Assembly (NCBI GenBank): GCA_002432565.1
Contig: DJFP01000168.1
Location: forward strand, 665 to 7,700
Reading direction: 5' to 3'
Length of the DNA: 7,036 nucleotides
Source: Flavobacteriales bacterium UBA5869
Lineage (GTDB): Bacteria > Bacteroidota > Bacteroidia > Flavobacteriales_D > Crocinitomicaceae
Position numbers and translations under genes: made by a program. Position 1 is the stretch's first letter; each line of letters starts with the position of its first letter. Positions 1 to 6,586 of this stretch are shown here, one piece after another. The notes below the pieces were generated by a model. That model worked only from the letters and a program-made list of their open reading frames with translations, was not told the DNA's origin and searched no databases.

Positions 1-336
1 TTCTTAAAATACATGGAAACGGTTTTCAATTATGCCAGTACCCTTTCTTTGGAAAAAGAATTGCGGTCGATTGAATTGAAAGATGTACAGATCGGAGATG
101 TGCTTATCCGTGGCGGAGCACCGGGACATGCAGTCATTGTGGTAGATATGGCTGAAAATCCCGATGGCGAGAAATTAGTGCTTTTAGCACAGAGCTATAT
201 GCCTGCGCAGGAGATCCAGGTACTGGTAAATCCGATGAACAGAGCTACTTCCCCCTGGTACAACCTGGAAGAACGTCTGAAGATCTACACCCCAGAATGG
301 ACATTTGAGGCACATCAGTTGAGACGATTTGAGTAA
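1..336 (+). CDS. DUF4846-family protein, C-terminal part (5' end outside window)
   Basis: The reading frame is open to base 1, so the true start lies upstream and an ATG at 13 is most likely internal. The visible 111 residues carry conserved blocks I associate with DUF4846: a stretch around residues 31-49 (GDVLIRGG followed by PGHAVIVVD), QSYMPAQ at 64-70, SPWY at 84-87 and TPEW at 97-100, ending in a basic LRRF tail. The family is of unknown function and is found mostly in Bacteroidota, usually as exported or lipid-anchored proteins; the signal peptide would be in the missing part. The GDV...GHAVIVVD pattern resembles the histidine block of papain-like NlpC/P60 or CHAP hydrolases, with H43 as a candidate catalytic residue, but that is inference only and the cysteine part cannot be seen. 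The gene ends in tandem stops (TAATAA), and a large inverted repeat begins one base after the first stop. Confidence 0.8.
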   Translation, partial: FLKYMETVFNYASTLSLEKELRSIELKDVQIGDVLIRGGAPGHAVIVVDMAENPDGEKLVLLAQSYMPAQEIQVLVNPMNRATSPWYNLEERLKIYTPEWTFEAHQLRRFE

Positions 337-337
337 T

Positions 338-443
338 AATTCAAAATTCAAAATGCAAAATTCAAAAAAACTGATAGAATAGATTCAGACACTAATTACC
401 GCTGCTGGAAACCTTTTGAATTTTGAATTCATCATTTTGAATT
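338..443. repeat. 30-bp imperfect inverted repeat with 46-bp spacer
   Basis: The left arm (338-367) and the reverse complement of the right arm (414-443) are identical at 25 of 30 positions without gaps. The outer 10 and inner 11 positions match perfectly. The arms are built from iterated ATTCAAAA units, read as TTTTGAAT on the right side. The spacer 368-413 has no recognisable gene. In RNA the element would fold into a long AU-rich hairpin directly after the upstream gene's stop, so it may help terminate that gene. Its right arm also supplies TTTTG tracts next to the map promoter. It could be a MITE-like or dispersed intergenic palindrome. No transposase is nearby and no clear target-site duplication was identified. 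Confidence 0.7.
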
Positions 444-449
444 ATGGAG

Positions 450-457
450 TATCTTTG
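450..457 (+). promoter_or_regulatory. Bacteroidota -7 promoter box (TATCTTTG) for map operon
   Basis: TATCTTTG matches the Bacteroidota -7 consensus TAnnTTTG exactly. A TTTG at 422-425 could act as the -33 element, but its 24-base spacing is longer than the usual range of about 17-23. Another TTTG at 436-439 is too close. The box predicts transcription starting around 461-464, which coincides with the ATG at 463 and gives a leader of about 20 bases to the ATG at 484. Confidence 0.65.
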
Positions 458-483
458 CATCAATGAATTTCCTGAATAAAAGT

Positions 484-1266
484 ATGATCAAATATAAAAC
501 AGCCGAAGAAATCGAAATTATGCGCCAGGCAGCATTAGTAGTTAGCCGGACATTAGGAAAAGTAGCAGAAATGATCCGTCCCGGAACCACACCGCTTGAA
601 TTGGATAAAATGGCGGAAGCTTATATCCGTTCTCAGGATGCAATTCCCGGATTTTTGGGATTGTACGGATGCCCGAGTACCTTATTGATTTCTGTAAACG
701 AACAGGTTGTTCACGGATTGCCAACCGAAAGACCGATCCAGGAAGGTGATATCGTTTCTGTGGATTGCGGGGCTGTTTACAAAGGATATTACGGAGATCA
801 CGCCTATACATTTGCTATCGGTAAAGTCTCGGAAGCAAAACAAAAACTGCTTGATGTCACTTTAGAATGCTTGTATTTGGGGATCGAACAGGCTCAGGTT
901 GGAAATCGTATGGAAGATATCGGCTGGGCTATCCAAACACATGCAGAAAAGCATGGTTACGGGGTTGTTCGCGAATTGGTAGGACACGGACTGGGGAAGA
1001 CCCTGCACGAAGATCCACAGGTGCCGAACTACGGGAAAAGAGGTCGTGGGAAAAAGATCATGAACGGACTGACAATAGCGATTGAACCGATGATCAATAT
1101 GGGAACCGAAAAAGTGACTCAATTGGAAGACAATTGGACAATCGTTACTGCAGATGGTCAGCCGAGCGCACACTTTGAACACGATATCGCTGTAGTTGAC
1201 GGAAAACCGGTGATTCTTTCCACATTCGACTATATTGAAGAAGCTTTGGCGAAGAAAAATGGTTAG
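484..1266 (+). CDS. map: Type I methionine aminopeptidase
   Basis: This cytosolic dinuclear-metal peptidase removes the initiator methionine from new proteins. From the ATG at 484 the protein has 260 residues, the usual size for a type I enzyme without extra N-terminal domains (E. coli Map is 264). All expected active-site residues are present: H77 (VVHGLP), metal ligands D94 (VDCG) and D105 (YGDH), H168 (GHGLGK), H175 (HEDP), E201 (IEPM) and E232 (FEHDIAV). I prefer 484 because the protein then begins MIKYKTAEEIE, the usual N-terminus of Bacteroidota homologs, and the start is preceded by an A-rich stretch. The in-frame ATG at 463 would add MNFLNKS; it lies 6 bases after the -7 box and would give a leaderless message. 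The gene heads a likely operon, and its last 8 bases overlap the next start. Confidence 0.96.
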   Translation: MIKYKTAEEIEIMRQAALVVSRTLGKVAEMIRPGTTPLELDKMAEAYIRSQDAIPGFLGLYGCPSTLLISVNEQVVHGLPTERPIQEGDIVSVDCGAVYKGYYGDHAYTFAIGKVSEAKQKLLDVTLECLYLGIEQAQVGNRMEDIGWAIQTHAEKHGYGVVRELVGHGLGKTLHEDPQVPNYGKRGRGKKIMNGLTIAIEPMINMGTEKVTQLEDNWTIVTADGQPSAHFEHDIAVVDGKPVILSTFDYIEEALAKKNG

Positions 1267-1849
1267 TGAACGAATCGTTTTATTGGCCGTTCTGACAGCT
1301 GCAATGTATGGCTTATCTGCCTACATGAAAGATGGAGCATACCTGCTTCCGTTCGGATTGTATAAAGTAGGATTGTTCCTGGTTGCTCTTATTTTACTAA
1401 TTGCCAACCGAAAAACAATCCGTTTGAGGGAAGTGACCCTGATCCTTTGGGCGGTTTTCCTGGCTGTTTCTTCTAAGTTTGTCATGCAGCTGATCTTTTC
1501 AGATCGGGATTTTGAGCAGCAATTAGATACACTGGTTGTATTTTCTTCCTGGTTTTTTCTCGGTTTTGTGGTATTCTTCTTTTTTTGGCAGATTTTAATT
1601 GCGTGGGAAGATAAAACCATATACCGATGGCTCCAGATCGCTAACGGGGCGGCTATGTCTGTATGTTTGATGATGAATATGTTCGAATGGCTGATCGTTC
1701 CTACATGGATGTGGTTAATGAGTGTTTTCCTGAGTAAAACCCAAAACCCGATACATAAATCGATGGCTGGTTTGGTGGGGTTTGTCATTTTGAGCTCCTG
1801 GTGTTCCGCATTGTATTTCGGGAAAGAAGCCATTTTAGGAAACCTGTAA
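1259..1849 (+). CDS. Integral membrane protein of unknown function (about six helices)
   Basis: I do not recognise the family. From the ATG at 1259 the product is 196 residues and very hydrophobic. Likely membrane segments lie near residues 5-22, 32-49, 59-81, 91-116, 127-158 (perhaps one long or two short) and 168-187. They are joined by short charged loops such as NRKTIRLRE (50-58) and SDRDFEQQ (81-88). No catalytic motif, signal peptidase site or transporter signature stands out. The start at 1259 is chosen because it sits inside the end of map (ATGGTTAG, 8 bases shared), a common arrangement for translational coupling. An upstream in-frame ATG at 1235 would add only MKKLWRRK and lengthen the overlap to 32 bases. 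A seven-T run at 1580-1586 lies within the fourth helix, but the frame stays open. The gene is probably cotranscribed with map and the following gene, and its function cannot be inferred from the sequence. Confidence 0.8.
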   Translation: MVSERIVLLAVLTAAMYGLSAYMKDGAYLLPFGLYKVGLFLVALILLIANRKTIRLREVTLILWAVFLAVSSKFVMQLIFSDRDFEQQLDTLVVFSSWFFLGFVVFFFFWQILIAWEDKTIYRWLQIANGAAMSVCLMMNMFEWLIVPTWMWLMSVFLSKTQNPIHKSMAGLVGFVILSSWCSALYFGKEAILGNL

Positions 1850-1874
1850 CATTTCCTTCTGCGTGCATTATGGA

Positions 1875-3491
1875 ATGAAGAACCAACTGAATATGCAATA
1901 CCGTTTACTTCTCCTGTTTTTAGTTCCCTTGTTCCTGAATGCTCAAACCATTCCGGAGCAGATCAGTTTCATTTTAAAGAAAACGCCGCGAACGGTTGAG
2001 AAGTACACCAAACCGGCTAAAAAAGATATGATCTTCCTGGAAACAGCCTTTAATAATGCGGTTTTTAAGGATAAAGAATTGCTCAATTCGATTAAGGATA
2101 AAGTGATTTTAAAGATCGAATTAATTTACACCACTTACCGGAAATCAGAAACATTTGATCAGCACGGATTAAGCAGGAAACGCCTGGAGAATTTGTTCCT
2201 GTCGGCTCCGAACAGTTTGGACCAGTCGGGAATAGAGTGGATACTCATTGCACAGTCGGGGTGTAAATCAGCAGAGGAAGGGAAAGACTATCTCCATGGA
2301 TTTGCAATTACCTACCGTGATCTTCCGGATGTAATCACTACGAAAGTAGAGACCAGTTTCATCCGGGAAGTGGCCGCCGGAAAGATTAAATCCTATGCTT
2401 ACGATACTTATTTGAAACGGGAAACGGAGAAATTGGAAAAGGAATCCTCGCCGGACGATACCGAACCGGTTATTGTACTTCCGAAATTCCCGCACAGCGA
2501 ACAGGCTCGTATTAACTATTTTTCAAAATACCTGAATTTTCCTCCCGAAGCATCCGGACCCAAAAAGGTAGATGTACAGTTTATTATCAGCAAAGAGGGA
2601 AAAATTACACAGATCAATTTCCCAACATTGCCAGGACCTTCACCATATAAAGAAGAAGTTCGCGAGTTTATAAAGACCATGCCGGACTGGACACCGGGAA
2701 CATTGAACGGAAAACCAACCGAATGCATGGTTCAGTTTTCGGTCGATTTTATGAGCAGAGGAAGCGTTGTTCCGTCTCCACTGGAAGTTTTTGCAACGGA
2801 AGTTCCTCCGAAGTTGAAACCCAAATTGCCAGCATACGATTACAATGCCGTTAAACCGCAGCCAACTTCCAATCAAGTGAGTAAAGCACTTACAAAGGTG
2901 GATTGGTCCAAAACTACACTGGTTTGTGATGTGACCGGGAGTATGGCTCCCTACAATGCCCAGGTGGTGGAATTTATAGCCGCTCAACTGAAGAACAAAC
3001 TTCAGGCGCCTAAGCAGTTTGTGTTTTTCAACGATGGAAATAATCGAAAAGACAAAACGAAGAAAGCCGGTCAGACCGGTGGGGTTTATAATTACACTTC
3101 GAGTAATCTTGATTCCATCTCTGAGTTTATGATCTATGTGATGGACAAGGGATCCGGCGGCGATTTGCCGGAGAATAATGTAGAAGCATTGATTTATTCT
3201 CTGAAGAGTTATCCGAGAACGGAGAAGTTGGTTTTGATAGCAGATAATTTTGCTTCTCCAAGAGATATGTCATTGATCGGGAATATCGGAATTCCGGTTC
3301 ATGTAGTTGTTTGCGGCGGAACAATTTTGAATGAGGATTACCTGGATATTGCCTACAAAACGAAAGGTTCGTTGAGCTTTAACGGTGTTGATTATAAAGA
3401 TTTCTATACGTTCGAAGACGGATCAACCATGCATGTCGGAAAAACGACTTATGTACTCAAAAAAGGGCATTTTGTGCAAAAGAGAGAGTAG
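1875..3491 (+). CDS. Exported protein with TonB C-terminal-like and von Willebrand factor A domains
   Basis: The 538-residue product starts with a signal peptide (hydrophobic core about 11-20, probable cleavage after LNA at 23, leaving an N-terminal Gln), so it is expected in the periplasm or outside the cell. Residues 30-200 form a region I do not recognise, ending in a charged stretch. Residues about 205-292 resemble the TonB C-terminal fold: HSEQARINYFSKYLNFPPEA, then VDVQFIISKEGKI (232-244), then MPDWTPGTLNGKPTECMVQF (269-288). A proline-rich linker (about 299-330) leads to a VWA-like domain (about 345-510). It has a MIDAS motif DVTGSM (352-357), a GGDLPENN block (428-435) and LIADN (454-458), so the metal site looks intact. 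There is no transmembrane anchor of the usual TonB type. The start is uncertain: a GTG at 1863 (four residues longer) and an ATG at 1893 (six residues shorter) also fit a signal peptide. It lies 25 bases after the membrane protein gene with no clear promoter between, so it is probably the last gene of the map operon. Confidence 0.85.
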   Translation: MKNQLNMQYRLLLLFLVPLFLNAQTIPEQISFILKKTPRTVEKYTKPAKKDMIFLETAFNNAVFKDKELLNSIKDKVILKIELIYTTYRKSETFDQHGLSRKRLENLFLSAPNSLDQSGIEWILIAQSGCKSAEEGKDYLHGFAITYRDLPDVITTKVETSFIREVAAGKIKSYAYDTYLKRETEKLEKESSPDDTEPVIVLPKFPHSEQARINYFSKYLNFPPEASGPKKVDVQFIISKEGKITQINFPTLPGPSPYKEEVREFIKTMPDWTPGTLNGKPTECMVQFSVDFMSRGSVVPSPLEVFATEVPPKLKPKLPAYDYNAVKPQPTSNQVSKALTKVDWSKTTLVCDVTGSMAPYNAQVVEFIAAQLKNKLQAPKQFVFFNDGNNRKDKTKKAGQTGGVYNYTSSNLDSISEFMIYVMDKGSGGDLPENNVEALIYSLKSYPRTEKLVLIADNFASPRDMSLIGNIGIPVHVVVCGGTILNEDYLDIAYKTKGSLSFNGVDYKDFYTFEDGSTMHVGKTTYVLKKGHFVQKRE

Positions 3492-3518
3492 AACAGAATG
3501 ATAACTTATCATTCTGTT
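3492..3518. terminator. Bidirectional terminator palindrome between convergent genes
   Basis: Two 13-base arms (3492-3504 and 3506-3518) are perfectly complementary around a single central C at 3505. The hairpin begins immediately after the stop codon of the VWA-protein gene (TAG at 3489-3491). It sits 16 bases beyond the stop of the minus-strand gene that ends at 3535. A short T tract (3517-3519) follows on the + strand. Location and symmetry fit a shared Rho-independent-like terminator, though the stem is AT-rich and the T tract is short. Confidence 0.75.
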
Positions 3519-3534
3519 TCCAACTTTAAGCAGT

Positions 3535-5469
3535 TTAGTTCTTCACAATTCTTTTGATTGTTTTGCCTTTATTTGTCGAAAACTCAAAAATGTACATTCC
3601 ATTTTGAAATTCCTTCAGAGAAAGACTTTCTTGTTTCTTGTCAAGTCTATAAGTCGGTTTTATTACTTTTCCCTGAAGATCATAAACAGTAAGCAGGGTT
3701 TCTGTTTGATTTCCATAAATGATTACATTGTCCCTGGTTGGATTCGGAAATAGAACTATTAAGTTCATATCGTTTTCTCCTAGTTCCAGTAATGAAATGT
3801 GCCCGTTGGTATAAGAAATACCTTCAGTAACCACAAAGTAGTTCCCCACTGATTTTTGTGTACAATAAAGTGATAGTTGAAGCCAATAATTCCCAAAACC
3901 GTAATTCATAACAAATAAACTGGGAATAATATGGGTTCCATTCGTATCAATAACTGCCCAGTTCACAACTACAGAATCCAAACTGTAGAATTGGTATGAA
4001 TCAATATAAATTGTATCAATAGTATTGTAATCGAGATCGCAATTTTCAATGGTAATTCCAATGGAGTCTGCAGGTGTAAAATCATCGAACGGATTAATGA
4101 AGATATAATTTGAATCGGAAGGAATCACAAAAGTACTTGTAATAGTATCGTTATTTCCATCCGTTGTAAGGACGGAATAAATACCAGGACACAGGCTGTC
4201 TATATAAGTGCTTTCGGATCCTACGATGGTTGTCCCATTACTCAATTCAAATGTGAAATCAGGAATTCCGTTTGCAGCTATCAAAACATAACCGTTACAA
4301 TCGTTAGGGTTGGAAGGAGAGCTGAAGGTACTTACACTTAGCTGATTAAAGTACAGGTTTTTGTAGAGTTTTGCAGCATTAGGGCCAAAACCTCCGCTGG
4401 AAAGAAATTGCTGTCCGGAAACCAGTACATCCTCATCCCCATCATTATCAATATCTCCAATAGATACATGTCCTCTTCCATCAGCGAATGGAATTGAATC
4501 AAATTCTTGCAGGGTGCTTGTTCCTGTATTCTTATATGCATAGATCACGGACTCTCCGGATCCGACATATCCGCGTATCAAAACATCTTTCTTCCCGTCA
4601 GAATCCATATCGAAGCAATAAACTTCTCCTGTAGTGATAGGGATATCGTATGCAGTTGCCTGGGAAAAGTTCAAATTTCCATTATTCAGATAAACAGATG
4701 CTTGAGATCCAAGTACAATGATGTCAAGCATCTGGTCATTGTTCATATCGTTAAATGCTACATCGGGTACTGAAATGTTGTCAAAACTGGTAGAAGTTAC
4801 TGTAAAATTGCCTGCACCGTCGTTAATACAAACAGGTGAATTAGAATTCAACAAGAAGATATCCGATTTTCCGTCGTTGTTCATATCGCCGATTTTACAA
4901 CCGGAAGCACCACCGAGCGAATTCAGGTAGACAAAATTCCCGTTGTTATTGAAATACAAGGTAGAATTCCAGCCGGCGATCACTACGTCCATGAACGCGT
5001 CACCATTTATGTCAATGAATGATCCTTCTCCCCATGCGTTGCTAAGCTCGCTGCTAAGTGTAGCTGATAAGGTGAAGTTTCCAAAACCATCATTCTCATA
5101 TAAAGCGGGAGCTGCATCATCACTGGTGATTAATAAATCTTCATCCCCATCTCCATTGACATCCCCAAAATCAACTTTGGGTAATATCGGGCTAATAAAT
5201 GTTGTGTTGGGAACAAGAAGAAATTTTCCTCCGCCAATATTTTTATACAATTTTGTTTGTAGCCCAACTGCATGAACAGTTCCGGAAATTAACAAATCAA
5301 GATCACCATCTCCGTCAATATCTGAAAAATCGGAATCACTATCTCCGAATTGAGGAAAGTTTGCGGTGTTTCCAGCCAAAGGATTTACTTCAATGTATTC
5401 CGGATTTTGCCCGCAAATAGGATTAACGAATAAGGTAGCTACCAGAAGTACTAAATAAAGTTGTTTCAT
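3535..5469 (-). CDS. Secreted FG-GAP/VCBS repeat protein with T9SS C-terminal sorting domain
   Basis: The 644-residue product begins with a signal peptide (MKQLYLVLLVATLF..., probable cleavage near ICG/Q at 20-21). Residues about 43-370 hold seven FG-GAP/VCBS-type repeats, each with an Asp-rich calcium-binding loop starting at residues 50, 103, 153, 195, 241, 287 and 339. Examples are DIDGDGDLD and DVNGDGDED. Repeats 3 (DINGDAFMD) and 5 (DMNNDQMLD) are degenerate. This predicts a beta-propeller. Residues about 385-450 (CNGYV...SLCPGIYSVLTTDGNND...FVIP) resemble a SprB repeat. The last 75-80 residues match the Por secretion tail (type A sorting domain): LFPNPTRDNVIIY at 573-585, LTVYDLQGKV at 593-602, GMYIFEF at 624-630 and KRIVKN at the end. 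The protein should therefore be exported by Sec, then secreted across the outer membrane by T9SS and probably surface-attached. Its ligand is unknown. A promoter box lies 15 bases upstream of the ATG, and one sampled stretch of the gene is less GC-rich than dusB. Confidence 0.93.
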   Translation of the reverse strand: MKQLYLVLLVATLFVNPICGQNPEYIEVNPLAGNTANFPQFGDSDSDFSDIDGDGDLDLLISGTVHAVGLQTKLYKNIGGGKFLLVPNTTFISPILPKVDFGDVNGDGDEDLLITSDDAAPALYENDGFGNFTLSATLSSELSNAWGEGSFIDINGDAFMDVVIAGWNSTLYFNNNGNFVYLNSLGGASGCKIGDMNNDGKSDIFLLNSNSPVCINDGAGNFTVTSTSFDNISVPDVAFNDMNNDQMLDIIVLGSQASVYLNNGNLNFSQATAYDIPITTGEVYCFDMDSDGKKDVLIRGYVGSGESVIYAYKNTGTSTLQEFDSIPFADGRGHVSIGDIDNDGDEDVLVSGQQFLSSGGFGPNAAKLYKNLYFNQLSVSTFSSPSNPNDCNGYVLIAANGIPDFTFELSNGTTIVGSESTYIDSLCPGIYSVLTTDGNNDTITSTFVIPSDSNYIFINPFDDFTPADSIGITIENCDLDYNTIDTIYIDSYQFYSLDSVVVNWAVIDTNGTHIIPSLFVMNYGFGNYWLQLSLYCTQKSVGNYFVVTEGISYTNGHISLLELGENDMNLIVLFPNPTRDNVIIYGNQTETLLTVYDLQGKVIKPTYRLDKKQESLSLKEFQNGMYIFEFSTNKGKTIKRIVKN

Positions 5470-5484
5470 GATGGTGATTTGGGG

Positions 5485-5492
5485 TAAAGGTA
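5485..5492 (-). promoter_or_regulatory. Probable -7 promoter box (TACCTTTA) for the FG-GAP gene
   Basis: Read on the minus strand, TACCTTTA differs from the Bacteroidota TAnnTTTG consensus only at the last base. It ends 15 bases before the ATG, so the predicted leader is only about 10 bases. No convincing TTG-type -33 element was found at normal spacing. It shares the 84-base divergent intergenic region (5470-5553) with the dusB promoter. Confidence 0.5.
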
Positions 5493-5541
5493 GTGTAATT
5501 TAAGTTAGTAACTCATTTTCTATTTTTTCTTATGAATTGTC

Positions 5542-5549
5542 TACCTTTG
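5542..5549 (+). promoter_or_regulatory. Bacteroidota -7 promoter box (TACCTTTG) for dusB
   Basis: TACCTTTG matches TAnnTTTG exactly and ends 4 bases before the dusB ATG at 5554. With the usual offset, transcription would begin at or within about two bases of the start codon, implying a leaderless or nearly leaderless message. No good TTG-type -33 element was found; the upstream region is T-rich. Confidence 0.7.
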
Positions 5550-5553
5550 CACC

Positions 5554-6555
5554 ATGGTAAAAATCCGTGATATTGAATTGGGTGAATTTCCGCTTCTTTT
5601 GGCTCCAATGGAAGATGTGAGTGATCCGCCGTTCAGGGCTTTATGTAAGAAGCATGGAGCTGATTTGATGTACACTGAATTTATTTCTTCGGAAGGATTG
5701 ATCCGCGATGCGATCAAGAGCCGTCAAAAGCTGGATATTTTCGATTATGAAAAACCGATCGGGATCCAGATCTTTGGTGGTGACGAAGAGGCCATGGCCA
5801 TGTCTGCAAGAATTGTAGATGCAACCAACCCGGATATTTTGGATATCAATTTCGGTTGTCCGGTGAAGAAGGTTGTTTCAAAGGGAGCAGGAGCAGGAGT
5901 TTTGAAAGATGTGGACCTGATGGTTCGTTTGACGAAAGCCTGTATCAATTCCACGAAATTGCCGGTAACCGTTAAAACCCGTTTGGGTTGGGACCATTCA
6001 ATGATCAATATCATGGAAGTGGCTGAACGCCTGCAGGATATCGGGGTGGAAGCTTTGTCGATACACGGACGAACGCGTGCACAGATGTACAAGGGTGAAG
6101 CAGACTGGAGTTACATTGCGGAAGTGAAAAACAATCCCCGGATTAAAATCCCAATCTTTGGGAACGGAGATATCGACACACCGGAAAAAGCACTGGAATA
6201 CAAAAACCGTTACGGGGTTGACGGAATTATGATCGGCCGTGCAAGTATCGGTTACCCATGGATTTTCAATGAAGTGAAGCATTTCATGGAAACAGGAGAG
6301 CATTTGCCTGCTCCGGGAGTCAAAGACAGGGTAGAGGCTGCCCGCGATCATTTAATGATGAGCGTGAAATGGAAGGGCGAACGTTTGGGAGTGGTTGAAA
6401 TGAAACGCCATTACACGAATTATTTCAAAGGAATTGCCCATTTCAAAGAATACCGAACCAAACTAGTTACGTCGTTCGATTTGCAGGAAATCCTGGATAC
6501 ACTCGCTTACCTGGAAGAAAACTCGGAGGAATTTATCTTTTCGAATCCAGTTTAG
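5554..6555 (+). CDS. dusB: tRNA-dihydrouridine synthase, DusB type
   Basis: This FMN-dependent cytosolic enzyme reduces specific uridines in tRNA to dihydrouridine using NADPH. The 333-residue product is full length for the family (E. coli DusB is about 321). The N-terminal TIM barrel has LLLAPMEDVSDPPFR (14-28) and QIFG (72-75). The catalytic cysteine C102 lies in NFGCPVKKV (99-107), followed by KTRLGW (141-146), HGRTRAQMYKGEADW (171-185) and the FMN phosphate-binding blocks FGNGDI (202-207) and GRASIGYPW (228-236). The alpha-helical tRNA-binding domain covers about residues 255-325. The start at 5554 fits family N-termini (MVKIRDIELGEFPLLLAPMEDV). The gene is transcribed divergently from the FG-GAP gene and is probably monocistronic. 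Assignment to DusB rather than DusA or DusC rests on the APMEDVSD and GCPVKKV forms of the motifs. Confidence 0.95.
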   Translation: MVKIRDIELGEFPLLLAPMEDVSDPPFRALCKKHGADLMYTEFISSEGLIRDAIKSRQKLDIFDYEKPIGIQIFGGDEEAMAMSARIVDATNPDILDINFGCPVKKVVSKGAGAGVLKDVDLMVRLTKACINSTKLPVTVKTRLGWDHSMINIMEVAERLQDIGVEALSIHGRTRAQMYKGEADWSYIAEVKNNPRIKIPIFGNGDIDTPEKALEYKNRYGVDGIMIGRASIGYPWIFNEVKHFMETGEHLPAPGVKDRVEAARDHLMMSVKWKGERLGVVEMKRHYTNYFKGIAHFKEYRTKLVTSFDLQEILDTLAYLEENSEEFIFSNPV

Positions 6556-6586
6556 ATTTTACCTTTTCAGAAGAATTTCATCTGGC

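Noticed and set aside
338..443. Reading the inverted repeat as an insertion sequence with terminal repeats
   Set aside because: The spacer is only 46 bases and has no coding capacity; no transposase is present and no target duplication is evident, so it is reported only as a repeat element.
1580..1586. Run of seven T as a possible frameshift or slippage site
   Set aside because: The membrane protein frame is open through it and continues with plausible helices on both sides; no alternative-frame product is supported.
1321..1833. Long open frame on the minus strand opposite the membrane protein gene
   Set aside because: It is fully antisense to a better-supported gene, its translation has no recognisable domain or coherent hydrophobic pattern, and it has no promoter box; it is a shadow of the + strand gene.
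2640..2987. Minus-strand open frame of 115 codons inside the VWA-protein gene
   Set aside because: It lies opposite a gene with recognisable domains and reads as low-information sequence; treated as a shadow.
4400..5330. Recurring short DNA motifs suggesting a tandem repeat or CRISPR-like array
   Set aside because: The recurrence comes from codons for the D-x-D/N-G-D-x-x-D calcium loops at irregular 42-53 residue spacing; there are no identical repeats or unique spacers.
4507..5420. Several overlapping + strand open frames opposite the FG-GAP gene
   Set aside because: They arise from the antisense of the Asp/Gly-rich repeats; none shows a known motif, and the minus-strand protein is continuous with signal peptide and sorting tail.
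5470..5553. Riboswitch or operator in the divergent intergenic region
   Set aside because: Apart from the two -7 boxes, no conserved riboswitch core or clear dyad was seen, and the predicted leaders are too short to hold a riboswitch.
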